The notes: generated by a model not told the origin, from the sequence alone. A stretch of DNA of 64,000 bases from Zygnema cylindricum (GCA_037447655.1 JBBHKE010002877.1:362552-426551); one strand, 5' to 3'; positions 1 through 11,356 are shown, counted from the stretch's first letter. Numbers and translations: made by a program.

Positions 1-21
1 TGCACAGTTAGATGTCGTCCG

Positions 22-193
22 TACTCCACACTATTTAAAACGAACCTATATTGGAATGTTGTTACGCTAATTAAAACATACCTAAATTAGAATAATGAAA
101 AAGTTAGAATCGATTACTCTATTTGATGTGATAGAGTCGAAATTTCGAGCAACCGAATTAGAGTAATTTACTCTAATTACGATGCGCGGTGTA
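22..193 (-). mobile_element. MITE, TACACC family, copy 1
   Basis: Short non-coding element of about 172 bp. One end reads TACTCCACACTATTTAAA; the other, on the opposite strand, reads TACACCGCGCATCGTAATTA. The same pair of ends recurs near 3.1, 16.4 and 51.5-52.1 kb. The ends share only about 6 to 8 terminal bases as an inverted repeat and begin with TA, which would fit a TA target duplication (Tc1/mariner-like), but the superfamily is an inference. Confidence 0.5.
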
Positions 194-552
194 CTATAAG
201 TCTCGTACGGAAATTTTATAACGCACGAAACTTAATAAACTTTTATAATAAAACGAACCGGCGTAAAAATATCATTTGAAATTAAATGAAAAAAATGAGC
301 GTCGTCACGCGCAACGAAATCGAGCCACGCTATTTAAGAATCAACATACTTACATTGACAAGATCGTAGCAGGATCGGCCGTACAAAGGCATTGCCGCTT
401 TGTTGTACACATACATTACTTCCGCGGACAAAAAAAATCGCATTCGTTTCACTTTGCGTGTAAGTTCAATGTAACACTTAGACGATTCAATTTCAATTTT
501 GCGGCTAAGTACTCTCACCGTGGAGCTCACATAACGACAAAAAGTTATTGTC
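194..552. other. Gene-free AT-rich stretch
   Basis: Small open frames exist on both strands, overlapping one another and without recognisable domains. I see nothing functional here. Confidence 0.5.
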
Positions 553-555
553 TGC

Positions 556-1373
556 CATAGATGTCCTATTCGTACGGATTTGGACATTTTTCCGATTACT
601 ACGTAGTATTCGCTTGTTTCTTACAATTCGTAAAATTCGTACGTCACATAATGTACGGAAACTGTACGGACATAAAAAAAAAAAAAACGTTGCGCGCGCG
701 TACTTTGTCTTTAGAAAGAAGCCACCGTTGGAGACGCCGTAAATTCCGCCGCTCTCTGCTTGTTCAGTTTTGCTTCATTTGCGCGCGCGTATTTTTATCT
801 GAGCAGCGAGCCGCGGAATTTATAGCGTCTCGCATGCGTATTTTTAAATGAGCGGCGAGCTGGGGAATTTATGGCGTCTCGCACGCGCATTTTTATTTGA
901 GCGGCGAGTCGCGGAATTTATGGCGTCTCGCACGCGTATTTTTATCTTAGTGGCGAGCCGCAGAATTTATGGCGTCTCGCACGCGTATTTCTATCTGAGC
1001 GGCGAGTCGCAGAATTTATGGCGTCTCGCACGCGTATTTTTATCAGAGTGGCGAGTCGTGTAATTTAGGGCGTCTCCAATGGCGGCTTCCTTGAGCCATT
1101 TTGCTTCATTTGCACGCGCGTATTTTCATATGTCCTCCACTCCGTCTTCAGAAGGAAGCCGCCGTTTGAAACGCCGTAAATCCCGACGCTCGCCGCTAGT
1201 TCGTTGCATTTATCAGTTTTTTACGACATTGAATATTTAAATTTTTTATTAGTACTTGTTAAAAAAGTACGAATTTTACCTACGAATTTTAAAAGTTTGA
1301 AAATGTTTTATGCGCACGGAACGTAGTATTCGTTAGTTTACTCCGTGCGTTTTATGCGCATAGGACATCTATG
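556..1373. repeat. Foldback-like unit with 14-bp perfect inverted ends
   Basis: CATAGATGTCCTAT at 556-569 is the exact reverse complement of 1360-1373. Inside, a GAAGCC..CCGTT..GACGCCGTAAAT block near 718-755 recurs in direct orientation near 1153-1185 and in inverted orientation near 1067-1090, so the unit has folded-back internal structure around a minisatellite. No target duplication is evident. It may be a foldback or Mutator-like remnant; no transposase is seen. Confidence 0.4.
787..1070. repeat. 49-bp minisatellite, six copies
   Basis: The GTATTTTTATCTGAGCGGCG unit, followed by AGTCGCGGAATTTATGGCGT and CTCGCACGC, repeats with an exact period of 49 bp (GTATTT anchors near 789, 838, 887, 936, 985 and 1034). 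Copies differ at scattered bases. Open frames crossing it simply follow the repeat and are not evidence of a gene. Confidence 0.9.
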
Positions 1374-1870
1374 TTCCGCATCCTCGATGTCACGCCACGT
1401 GGTCACAAAAAGTCAAACGAAATCCACGCGAGTCATCAAATATCCCACGACGTCGCGAAGCGAATTCACGTCCACTTGAAATAACAATCTTACAGCCGAA
1501 ATCATTTCCGTACCGCAGCCGCGTCCTTTGCAATAAATGCGGCTTGTCACAAAAACACTACACGTCATTTGTCATAAACGTCGCCTGTCGCATATAAAGT
1601 ACAATTGTCTAAATTAGATGCTCCGTACTGGCGACGTACATTTCGTATATTTCACATCGAATCGCGTCGCAATCCGCCGTCCATTTATTGACGCAATCCG
1701 CGCCACTCAATTACTCCCTTACGTCCCTTTAATTATACTCGTACATTTATTCCCCTAATCCGAAAGCCCATTCGATCCACCACATTAATTTCAATAACAT
1801 ATTACGCACGCAAAACGTCGCGTGCGCACAAAATGTCGCGTACGCACCAAACCAACTTTTCAAAACAACA
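1374..1870. other. Gene-free stretch
   Basis: No open frame of note. It contains several CGTAC-type words and a short internal echo (GTCGCGTGCGCAC / GTCGCGTACGCAC near 1816-1850). Nothing else seen. Confidence 0.5.
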
Positions 1871-1878
1871 GTTTTTAA

Positions 1879-2772
1879 TAGTGTTGTGTATCGGTAAAAA
1901 ACTTATCGCGATAATACCGATTCCGACAGTTATCGGTTATCGAACGGTCAGAGCTTCCGATATATCGGTCTGGGACCAACAAATTCCATATCGGCGATAA
2001 CTTAAAAAACATATAGTATGCGTACAATAGTACTTTATAACATACTGTATTATTTTGTTGATTTTATATAGCGTGGCATCCACGTATAAAAATCTGTTCC
2101 GTTACAAATTAACTGCGATTTATTACGGTAAACGCGGCGCATAAACGTTGGCCGGTTAACTGAACAAAAAATTTACGGCGACGTACGGAAATTTACTAAA
2201 AAACTGGTGAACATGGAACTGGAAAAGGACGGCGGACACAAAAGTACAACGGACGCAAAATAACATTCTGCGCGTTGCCGGAATCGAACGGACGACTTAG
2301 AATGAGAAAACACGAGCGGACGGGCCAGCGTGAGCGCCAGCATCTCGGAATGGCTCTTTTGGCAGCTTTTGCCAAAAAAACCGACAGATTGACACGTGGC
2401 AGGTCCCCAGTGGATCTCAAGGAATTAAAGGACAAAGCCATGGCGTCGGATGTGAAAGGTACATCGTTTTTACTGGATCCGTATCAAAATCGTACAGATT
2501 TCGTGGCGGCTACGGTACTTTCTATGCTTGTACACGTCCGGAGAATAAGACGTACAGTTGAGTGTACAGACCGTACACTTATCTGTACAGTCCGTACAGG
2601 AATCGCCGATAATTATCGTTATCGACATTATCGTCGATAAGTACCCGATATTATCGGCTACTTATCGGCGATAAGACCGATGTCGATATATCCTACCAAT
2701 ACATCGATTATCGGATACCCGAAAAAAGGCCCATATCGGTTATCGACAAATCCTTACCGATACACAACACAA
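1879..2772. mobile_element. hAT-like non-autonomous DNA transposon with 8-bp target duplication
   Basis: The left end TAGTGTTGTGTATCGGTAA is matched in inverted orientation by the right end TTACCGATACACAACACAA. The flanks are an identical 8-bp word, GTTTTTAA, at 1871-1878 and 2773-2780. An 8-bp duplication and a TAGTG terminus are hallmarks of the hAT superfamily. The subterminal 150 bp on each side are packed with TATCG/CGATA words in both orientations, as expected of transposase binding sites. An internal 121-residue open frame (2275-2640) has no hAT dimerisation or zinc-finger motif that I can see, so the element is probably mobilised in trans. Decayed relatives occur near 48.9-49.2 kb and 52.3 kb. 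Confidence 0.8.
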
Positions 2773-2780
2773 GTTTTTAA

Positions 2781-3116
2781 CCCTTTCAAACAACTCTATC
2801 TCTTCAAAAATTCTCGACAGTTTTAATGGCCATTTAATTCGCCATCTGTTAATTGACGTGCAACTCACCCCTAAATATTGACATAAACTATTTTACGCCC
2901 ATATGATATGGTTGTGTTGTATAATTGTACAAAGCGTTTTAAACGCACTCATGAAACGTCAAAAAATAATGATATATGTGCACGGAACAAATGCATTTTT
3001 TTTAAATGCGCTGACCGCTTTTGACTTCAGTATAAAGTAAAAATACGTAAAACTCAAACACATTTAATGAAAAATGAAAAATTATACGACAACAGACAAT
3101 CAAAACAAAACTACAA
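2781..3116. other. Gene-free AT-rich stretch
   Basis: Nothing recognised; it lies between the hAT-like element and the next MITE. Confidence 0.5.
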
Positions 3117-3288
3117 TACACCGCGAATCACAATTTGCGTTATGTACACTGACTCCGTCGCCCCAAATTATAACTCCAACACCTGAAATAGATTACATAA
3201 TTATAAATTGTTATCTACATTATTTAAGGTATTTTTTGAATCATCGTTAACAACTCTAATGTAATTCCATTTTAAATAGTGTGGCATA
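3117..3288 (+). mobile_element. MITE, TACACC family, copy 2
   Basis: Begins TACACCGCGAATCACAATTT and ends TTTAAATAGTGTGGCATA, the same pair of ends as the copy at 22-193 in the opposite orientation and of about the same length. Non-coding. Confidence 0.55.
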
Positions 3289-3483
3289 CGGTCGGTTTAT
3301 GGTCGTGCAAAATTGTACTTTATTAAGTAAAAAAATACAAATAATGATTTTAATGCATGTCGTTATCTTGTAACTCTGTTTTCACAAACCGCGTAATGTA
3401 AACGTCACAATGACGTGAGATTGTATGTTTTGTTAGATTTTGTACGTGTACCTAACTTACAGTAAAGACATGAGCGTGGATAA

Positions 3484-3626
3484 TTAGTACGAAAAAACAC
3501 CCAAATTAGAGTTATTGGTAAATTAGAGTAAAATCTGTTTTTTGCAAAAAAATGATTACACAAATTAGAGTTAATAACGATAATTTATCTTTTCATTTTT
3601 TTACTCTAATTACGATTTGCGGTGTA
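3484..3626 (-). mobile_element. MITE, TACACC family, partial copy 3
   Basis: The right end TAATTACGATTTGCGGTGTA matches the TACACCGC terminus on the minus strand, and the interior carries the family's AAATTAGAGT words. The other end is not recognisable, so the left boundary is approximate. Confidence 0.4.
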
Positions 3627-4352
3627 GCGACGATCCTGCCTCGTCCCTAAAAAAGTGAATGAAACAACCAGCGACAAGGTTGTCTTTTTTTCGTATACTT
3701 TCGGTGCAAAATTCCGTAGAATTGAAACCGTACATAACTTCCATTCGCGAAAGCTACAAATTTTGCGAAAATTTCAAAAACTGAAAAAAATGATTCTCCC
3801 AAAATGTTATGTCCGTTTTTGAGGAAAGAATACCTTGGATTTCAAAAACCTATTATTTAAGAAAGAAGAAGTGGTACAAAAATTAGTATAAAGTTTTGTG
3901 ATTTGGTGTTATTAAATAATTATTTTTAATTTTCTCAGAGAGTTTATTGTGGTATAATTCTAAAATGATGATGTTCAAAGTAAAATAAAAGATAAGTGCA
4001 TCACCCCTTCCATGTTCTTCGCTTCACTCAAAAATGGAGGGATTGGATAACTTTGAAAATTGATTAGTTCCTCCACTGGAACCACTTGTTTTTACGCCCA
4101 ATTTTAAATGATGAACCATTCCAAATATTGGGTATTTGCAACAAAAAAATATCGTAGATGTTTGTCATTAAACAAAATAAAATACAAAAAAAGAACTATA
4201 GGATATATTGGAAAATAATATTGCTCCTCAATTATAAATAATTATGAAAAATAATTTTGAATTTGGTGTTTTAAAGAATAAGTTTGTATTCATTATGATA
4301 AGTTATTTTAGATTTCACCTCTGTAATTAAAATGACATGTATGTTTAAAAAT
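3627..4352. other. Gene-free AT-rich stretch
   Basis: No supported gene. It lies downstream of the possible OB-fold gene on the minus strand and could hold its 3' region. Confidence 0.4.
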
Positions 4353-4660
4353 TTACATATTAAACTTTGAAATAAACATGTGCTTACATTTTTTATCATC
4401 ACGACCTTTACCAAGTAAAGGGTTTATGAGTTTGTAGACTTTTGCACATTTTTCTAAAACGGAATCAAAATCGCATTGATTTGAAGCCCAACACTTTATG
4501 TTAACATGGGCTCCACTCTCATCATACATTGTAATTTGAAGCAAAAAAGAACTTGGTCCTATTTGACGACCAAACCCGACATGATGAAATTTTAGTATCA
4601 TATAAAAGTGACGTGGAGCTGTTGAAAAATTGTTTACTTTGATGAAAATTGGGTCGACAT
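4353..4660 (-). pseudogene. Possible OB-fold (RPA70-like) protein, terminal exon or fragment
   Basis: On the minus strand an open segment runs from a plausible splice acceptor (pyrimidine tract then CCAAG, just above 4660) to a stop at 4353. It encodes LQITMYDESGAHVNIKCWAS followed about 12 residues later by KCAKVYKLINP. The pattern of a strand ending in DESG, then a tryptophan strand, then a KVY strand resembles the DNA-binding OB folds of replication protein A large subunit, which also occur in plant Helitron-encoded RPA proteins. Another open segment ends at a GAG-GTAGGT donor near 4769, but its phase does not join cleanly to this one. I see no Helitron helicase nearby. The identification rests on a short motif only. 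Confidence 0.3.
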
Positions 4661-5475
4661 CTTGGAAAAAAGGGAAGAATTGTGAAATGGGAAGAGAAAA
4701 TTAGGAGTAAACAAAAGCATGAAAGAAAAGTCATAATTGTTAGTGGTTAATAAGTAACCAAAACCTACCTCAACATTGGTTTTTTGAAAAACACGAATTG
4801 TTGTCGTATCAATAGGTGTGTTTTTGAAGAGTACTTGTTGTACATTCGAATTTGATCTCAGTGAAAATATAGAAAAATTAACAACATTAATGATACTCTT
4901 ATATTACTTTAAACACAAAAAATGTAATGAATACATTGGATTTTTTTTAAATGATGTAATGATTTTTTACCTTTTCAAATTGAAAAGTAATCTCTAACGA
5001 TAGATTCGTTGCTGGAATTGGCAAATTAATTCAGGAAGGTGAACCATGAGAAGGAATTTGAATATTAGAAGGAGGATGAAATGTTGTCTCAATTTCATTG
5101 GAAAATCCTCTTACTGCATCGTTAAGGTAAGTTGAAGGACTTGGTGGTTCCGTGGAAAATGAAGTTGAAACCAAAAATTCATCCACTGCACTTTGAACGT
5201 TTCTTTTCTTTTTAATTTTTGCAAAAAAAAAAAACAATAATTAATAAAACACAAAAAAACTTGATCTCATATTTTGGTAATACTTCATACTTTGATACTT
5301 TTTTTTTTATTTTGCTACCAATTTTTCCTTGCATTTGAAAATCTGCAAAAATCAAAGATTTAAATGAAATAGATGTCTATTAGTACTAAACAAAACTGCA
5401 TTAATGTAAATTAATGAATTGCGGTTTATGATCAATGCAATATGCCTCTTGAACTAAACATTAAACAAAATCTGT
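4661..5475. other. AT-rich stretch, possible upstream exons of the OB-fold fragment
   Basis: On the minus strand 5031-5237 is open and encodes a lysine-rich start (KIKKKRN) followed by a serine/proline-rich segment; 4769-4858 is open and ends at a GTAGGT donor-like site. Neither matches a family I recognise. They may be exons of the fragment at 4353-4660, but phases do not confirm it. Confidence 0.2.
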
Positions 5476-5775
5476 TTTTTTTTAATTCATGTTAGTCCAT
5501 AAATGATCAATGATGGTGTTGTATATAGTTGTTAATTCTGTAATGTGTTCCTTTTCCCTTTTCCCGTTCCATAACAATGATTTTCCCTTCACCTTTCGTT
5601 GCTGGTTTTCTAGGAAGCCCCAGAAGAATCTTTGTAGTGAGTTACACCAAAGCCCAGTGGCGGACACCTCACTTGTCCCGAAACAATTCCCCTTAAGTGC
5701 TTTTCGAAAAGCAATCCCTCCATCGTAAATTCCCAATAAGTGAAGTCTGTTCCATCAAACATAGGCACCCTAGAT
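5476..5775 (-). pseudogene. gag: Ty1/copia gag 5' fragment
   Basis: Minus-strand sequence immediately downstream of a copia LTR and primer site. It starts with the same VMGPP..VPxFxGTxFxYWE run that opens gag in the nearly intact element at 54.3 kb, then MEGLLFEKHLRGIVSG-like sequence, and the frame is soon lost. No zinc knuckle, protease or polymerase remains, so this is a truncated 5' end of a copia element whose rest has been deleted. Confidence 0.65.
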
Positions 5776-5790
5776 GGTGGGCCCATAGCC
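5776..5790 (-). other. Copia primer binding site, half-tRNA-iMet type
   Basis: Reads GGCTATGGGCCCACC on the minus strand directly after the LTR end TTTCA. It matches, with one difference, the site GGTTATGGGCCCACC in the element at 53-59 kb, which is complementary to the anticodon arm of initiator tRNA-Met. Confidence 0.6.
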
Positions 5791-6260
5791 TGAAATTATA
5801 TGGGTACCATTTCCCCATAGAAATCGCAGACCTAAAGAAGCTTATCTAGAAAGTGCCGAATCCAAGTTGATACAAACCCAAAGGACTGACACCTTGACAG
5901 TCAGCACTTGTATACAACTTCACCCCTGTGAAAGAAGACTTTTTGTGTGCTCAGTTTCACCACAGAATGCAAAGCTTGAACATGTGTTTTCGATGGCATT
6001 CCCCACTTTGACTTTCCCTTAGAAATGCCGCCACCCTGTCAAGCATGAATTGTGACCAACTACACTCCTGTGTAGCATGGACTCCCCTGAGTCTGCAGCA
6101 AAAAGAATCACTAGATTTTCTCCCGTGAGCTGTTAGTTATGGTTGCCCAAAGATGGGCTATAAACACACAAGGTAACCTGGAGAGAGGCGCCTCAAACAC
6201 GCTAAGTCCTACTTACAACTACCTACTAATCTACCATAAGCAAATCAAAAAGAGTGTATA

Positions 6261-6298
6261 GTACAAGAAGGTACAGTGGCCGATTGTACTTTTTGTAC
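6261..6298 (-). promoter_or_regulatory. GTAC-paired hairpin in copia LTR
   Basis: Arms GTACAAGAAGGTAC and GTACTTTTTGTAC are near-perfect inverted repeats around an 11-base loop. The same structure sits at the equivalent place in six other copia LTRs of the window, with different arm sequences that still pair. Confidence 0.55.
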
Positions 6299-6630
6299 AA
6301 CCATTGTACAGTATGGCCTCCTGGTTGACCCTTGTCAACTTGGGAGCCATGGTTCCTCCTCCCTTCTTTTCCGACGTTCAATGATGTGGCGCCACGTGGC
6401 ACAGCGCGCCGCTATGTCCAAAAGCCGTCGAAGTTTCATTCGGGTTTTGCGGGGGCGACGTCGTCCGTCCGATCATGTATTTTCATGTATTTTACACGGT
6501 TAGATATGCGTCCGCGAGCGCCGTTTGACAATAGATGTTGTTTCGTCAATTTTGGTCTGTTTAAAGGAAAGTGACGTTTGCGTATCACTTTAATAAGTCA
6601 CCAAACCACAATTGTGTAAAGTTTCATTAA

Positions 6631-6706
6631 TGCCTTGATGGTTAAGGCGAAAGATCAAAAAGTACTTCGTAGACCTAGGTTCAAATATTGTTTAGGGCAA
6701 CATTTT
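6631..6706 (+). ncRNA. tRNA-like module antisense within copia LTR
   Basis: TGCCTTG at the start can pair with TAGGGCA at the end (with G-T pairs), and AGGTTCAAATAT resembles a B box (GGTTCRANYCC, 9 of 11). No good anticodon arm is seen, so it is not a working tRNA. Equivalent modules lie antisense in five other LTRs of the window. Confidence 0.35.
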
Positions 6707-6903
6707 GGTAATCTATCAATCTGCCTACCTGTCTGCCTATTTCTTTCTGACTATGGCTGCCTATTTCTTTCTGACTATGGCGGCAGTCATGGTGACTCTC
6801 TCTCTCTCTCTCTTCACTCTAGAGTCTAAATTAAGAAGTGAATATTAATTACTTCTTTTCAACATAGACAAATAAAGGCCTAGAAAGTACACATATTTTA
6901 ACA

Positions 6904-7629
6904 AAAGCTTTGTCAAAAACTAGAAAGCAAAAATACAGCTTCTCTCTACTAACCTAAAGCACACTAATTCGGTGACAAGTTTTTGTTGCCCTCAAACATA
7001 TACAGCAATAAGAGTGCTATTTTTGCTTTTTTAACACCTATTTGATCAAATGTTGAAAATAAGCCGCGTTGAAGATATACATATATATAATTATCATACC
7101 TTACATGTTGGAGCTAAAGAGCGTGGTTATGTTGACCACTATGATATCGATTTCTGATGGTAATGGAGATATTTGGTTGTTTGGGAGTTGCTGCGGATGA
7201 GTTCCTCCATACTTCGGTCGCTCTTCTTTCGAGAGGAAGGGCCTTCAAAGCCCTCGCACTTTGGTACTTCCATTTTATAGTCAGCGTTTGTCTGTAGTTT
7301 TACTGTAATAGCCCATTTTAATCCTTCTTTGGACTACTATTGTCATTACGGATTGTGGAAACATTTCGGAATCATCTCATCGCGCTATACCATGCTTGGA
7401 GGATTTAAGGTGTTACTTTTAGTGCTCTTTTAGCCATAATAAGGTTTGGTTGGGTAGTTTTTTTTTTGGTTCGAGATCTTGTTGTTGCTTTTGAGCTTGT
7501 TGTTCCTTTCAATGTTGTTTCTTTAGCCTTATTTCTCTTTCAGTTGCTTTTGTCTGCATTCGGTTTTTCAGTTTCCTCTTTTTAGTTCTTTTCCTTTCTC
7601 AAAATCCAGACCCGAATTGCAAGGATCAA
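6904..7629. other. Gene-free stretch
   Basis: No supported gene or element end. It is not obviously repetitive within the window. Confidence 0.45.
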
Positions 7630-7830
7630 AATACAATTGTCACAAAATTCTTGTCACAATTCACATCACACATTCAATTCCCATCGCACATTCATTGTCA
7701 TGCAATCAGTGTCACGAAATTGATGTCGCACACACCCGGTGTCATATAATCAATTTCACGCAATCTATGTCGCAACCTCAATGGCGCACAACAATTGTCA
7801 CACAATGATCGTCCACAGTCATTGTGACAC
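7630..7830. repeat. Degenerate GTCACA-type tandem repeat
   Basis: CAATTGTCACA / CATTGTCAT / CAGTGTCACG type words recur about every 17 to 20 bases for 200 bp. A related array with the same GTCACAA core lies at 37.44-37.62 kb. Confidence 0.6.
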
Positions 7831-9667
7831 ACATTTGCGTGGTTCACACATAAAAAAAGGGAAAACGGTATGGTATGAAAACGGTACTTTTTTTTGTCCG
7901 CCGTGAACTGCCACGTGACGCTAGCTTACGTCAACTAACGTGTCGTGATATGAGCCAGTTGCTCATCAAAAAGAAAACGCTTTACGAACATGATATGTAC
8001 GACGATTTCAAATCAAACCATAGTTCAAAAGTAGGCTTTTTTATGGTAGGTCTTTGGTAGGGGCACCAAACTTGGCACAAAACTCGCGCAGAGTAGGCAT
8101 ACTGTATGTGTGTGCGTTTGTGCACACTTTTGTACGAACGTACGAATCTGACGTATGATCATAGTACAGCGCACGCCGCTGGACGAAATTTTAGCGAACT
8201 GACTCAGCGTAGGATGAGTTGTGTTATGGGCTTTTCATGTGATCTTCTTACATCGCTACTTTGATCACCAACCGTCCGATTGTCCGAATCTGACGGTTTA
8301 AATAAAAAAATGCCTCAAAACTCACAGATTTTATTTTTTTTGTCCGAAAGTTTTTCAAAATTTAGACATGACGTTTAATTCTCTATCGATCGATGTGCAA
8401 CTCAACCGTGTTACTATTTTTTTTCATTTTGCGACCAATACAATATGGGTCTTAAGGTCATATTGTATGTTTTACATACAATAGGAATATTGTATGGACC
8501 TACTTTCACCTACTTTCGAACTATGAATCAAACTATACTGCCACGCAAGCATTTGTACAAACCAATAATAACTCCTGAGGAACTTAGAACATGCCCAAAA
8601 AAAAAAACCTCGGGCGCCCGAAAAAAAAAACAGCAAAGGACCAAGCGGAAACCTCACACAAATCATCTATTCCTTTCACTTTCAGCGTCCCAAAATTTTG
8701 ATAGACCAAACAAAAATTTCCATGCAAATTCTCTTCTTTTATCCATGTTTTTCCTCACAACCTCTTTCCGTTGCTAGTCGCCGCTCACTCCCAAGGTTTC
8801 TTTACCCCCACCCTTTCTTGGTTGTTTTTTCTTTTTGACAACTTAATACTAAGATGTTATTTTTTGACAGGGTCCTTTTATTTCTGGAGAAAAACTCACC
8901 TCAATGGATATCAGTTCAGCCCCTAAATTGTTCCATTTACAAGTGGTTTTTGAAAAATTTCATAAACTGGACAATTCTCGAGGAATTCGGAAATGTATTG
9001 GCTTATATTGAGGTATGTATTATGTGAAAACATAAAAAATATATAAATGTAATATGAAAAATCTACGTTTTAATTGTCTTTTTGATTTTTTTCGTCCGTT
9101 TTCTTGGCAATCTAATTTATTGACCATCTGTTGACGCATAAACATGAATGCCATTTTTTTTTTATGAGACTGTGTGGAGAAACATGTTCTGAAAAATGGT
9201 TTTGTTTTACGATTTTGTCGAGTGAGGTTTTTCCGATTGTAATGTGAAGTGGAATTTGTAAGTCAATTTTTTTTTTTTTGTCTGTCTTGGAAATAGATTG
9301 AATAAATAGTTGGTAAAAATTGTTTTCGGGAAAAAGGAAATTTGTAGGAGAAATCTTATCACTGTTTTGTGAGTTCACCCATTTTATTGTAAATATAAGT
9401 GATTTTTTTAGAATAAATCCCTTTTTATTGTGAATTCAAAAGTAAAACTCCCATTTATATTTGTGAAGCTAAAGAAAACAACTTTTTTAATTGTAAATTC
9501 TGAAGTAACACTCTTCCCATTTTTATATGTGCATTTAAAGAAAAAAATCTTTTTTTTATTGTGAATTTATCCAAACCCTTGATGGACTCGAAAGTTTAAA
9601 AAAGACGGCCGCGTCGGATCAAGTAGTTATAAATGGTTGGAAAAGAGCCCTTGGGTTGTAAACTTTA
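7831..9667. other. Gene-free AT-rich stretch with a dispersed repeat
   Basis: No gene is supported. GGGTCTTAAGGTCATATTGT at 8450, followed by an ATTGTATGTTTTACATACAAT hairpin-forming word and CCTACTTTCACCTACTTTCG, recurs with few changes at 52,498-52,575. Between about 9410 and 9580 a TTTATTGTGAATTC / AAGTAA unit is repeated in degenerate form. Confidence 0.5.
8450..8525. repeat. Dispersed repeat, copy A
   Basis: About 75 bp shared with 52,498-52,575, including the inverted repeat ATTGTATG / CATACAAT. It could be a hairpin-ended element terminus. Non-coding. Confidence 0.6.
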
Positions 9668-9860
9668 CGAATCGATTTTTATTTTATCAATCGATTCTAT
9701 TTTACGAATCCGATTCTAGTTTATGAATTGATCGACTTTATTTTATGGATTGGCTCTATTTTACGAATCCGATTCTATTTTGTGAATCGATTCTATTTTA
9801 TGAATTGATTCTAGTTTTGGAATCAATTATCTTTTCAATAATCGATTTTATTTTGCGACT
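9668..9860. repeat. GAATCGATTCTATTTTA tandem repeat
   Basis: About ten degenerate copies of GAATC-GATTCTATTTTAC, period about 19-21 bp. Each unit contains the palindrome GAATCGATTC or a variant. An open frame crossing it follows the repeat. Confidence 0.75.
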
Positions 9861-10177
9861 CAAGACATTTACGATAGAAAAAAAAAATGTGTTTTTTTGT
9901 GTCAAAGTTGCCTTTATAGTACGTTGCAACAATTATTTTAAGAGTTGTTTTAATAGTGGGAAGAGTGGAGGGCAAAGAGCTCTCAAGGAAAAACTGTATA
10001 TCAATGCCCTTTCTTTGATTCTTTTTGTTTATTAGTTCTTTGGAGAACTTTGTACATGTTATTTTTTTTATATGGAAAGTATACCATGTGATTGATTGTC
10101 ACAATAGAGGACTTGAGTACTCACTTGCTTCAGTCCTTACTACTGTGTAAATGACAACCCAATTGATTTATTTGGAG
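9861..10177. other. Gene-free stretch
   Basis: Nothing recognised. Confidence 0.45.
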
Positions 10178-10292
10178 AGGGAGGAGAGGAGAGCGGAGAG
10201 GAGAGAGGGAACAGGAGAGGAGAGAGGAGAAGACAATAGGGGAGAGAAGAGAGGACAAAGAAGAGGAGAGAGGGGAAAAAAGGGGAGAGAGA
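10178..10292. repeat. Polypurine tract (GGAGAGGAGA)
   Basis: About 115 bases of almost pure G/A on the plus strand. Simple-sequence DNA. Confidence 0.85.
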
Positions 10293-11356
10293 GGAGCCGA
10301 TGAAAGTGAACACCTATTTGAATGGGCACTTTATGAAATTTATTTTTTACTGTATTTCATGTATGTATGTTTCGATTTTGAAAGTCATTCAAATCTTTGT
10401 TTTTTTTATTTTGCAACTATGTGAAGACAACGATGCCCCATGTATGAGAGATGTGACAATGAATAACGGTTTGCGGTGTATTTCGACTAGATTTGGTCAA
10501 GATTGTCACTTGTAAGTCGCCAAAGAACACCACCTTAACCAAACTCATTAGGTGAGTGGGCTTTTACTGTGGAAATACTTGCAACATAAGACATCAACTC
10601 AACAGGAAGAGGTCCAACAACAGAAGAATTAAAGATGTATTGTTAGTAGCTGTACTCGCATTCCACATTATTAACAAACTCGCCTTCCACATTATTAACA
10701 GATTGTGTGTTTTAAAAGCATTGAGGGAAGCGGCGGGTTAGTTAGTGGAATGTAAAACATGTCATCCAATTTAGAAAGTGCTTGATGGAAAGATGTCAAA
10801 AAAGATGCATTGTTGACAGAGAGAAGTTTCTACAACAATTCTATGTTTTCACGCTTACATTTCGTTTTCTGACATGCAACTAAGAAAAATCTACCAACGA
10901 GACAATTCCTTTTCTGACTTCCACTATTCAACTCTGAGAAGAGACAAGGCAATATAGCAGCTCGTTATTCATGATGACTCAACAACTGTGGATCAACAAA
11001 ATTAATTAGTTACTGAGGCATTCATTGCCAATAATTACAAATTGGTTAGGGTACACACCATCATCATACATACAACATATCCAAGACAACAGCCATCACA
11101 CCAAACATCATGAATTGAAGTACATGAAAAAATTTATGGAGAATAAATGACCAGCCAGTGTACTAACGTACAATGAAATCAACTATGCAAGGAAGATTAA
11201 TGCCTCCTAATTCTATATTTCTGTCAAAAATGTAGGGGTAAACTTGTTTTACGAGTGAGAGTAAGGCGCTAATTCTTGTATTTCTTGTTGCCATGGAATA
11301 AGATAAATCTACAATTGTGAATCTAGATGCAGAGCTCCCTTTGCACAAGTGGCAGT
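10293..11356. other. Gene-free stretch with a small local duplication
   Basis: No recognisable protein. CTCGCATTCCACATTATTAA near 10,657 is repeated with one change 24 bp later (CTCGCCTTCCACATTATTAA). It ends at the target site of the solo LTR. Confidence 0.45.

Larger units (their letters stand above)
5791..6903 (-). mobile_element. Copia LTR (5' LTR of truncated minus-strand element)
   Basis: Bounded by the primer site at 5790 and, at the other end, by the family 5' terminus (CCTAGAAAGTAC...TTTTAACA on the plus strand). It contains the family blocks: CTCCTGTGTAGCATGGACTC, a GTAC-paired hairpin at 6261-6298, and an antisense tRNA-like module near 6631-6706. Sequence is well diverged from the young copia LTRs, so this is an older subfamily. 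The far boundary is approximate. Confidence 0.65.

Noticed and set aside
561-1063. Two open frames across the 49-bp minisatellite.
   Set aside because: 49 is not a multiple of three, so no repeated peptide is kept; frames are open by chance in the repeat.
7630-7830. Regular repeats that might suggest a CRISPR array (also 9,668-9,860).
   Set aside because: Units are degenerate with no constant repeat and unique spacer pattern, and the genome is eukaryotic.
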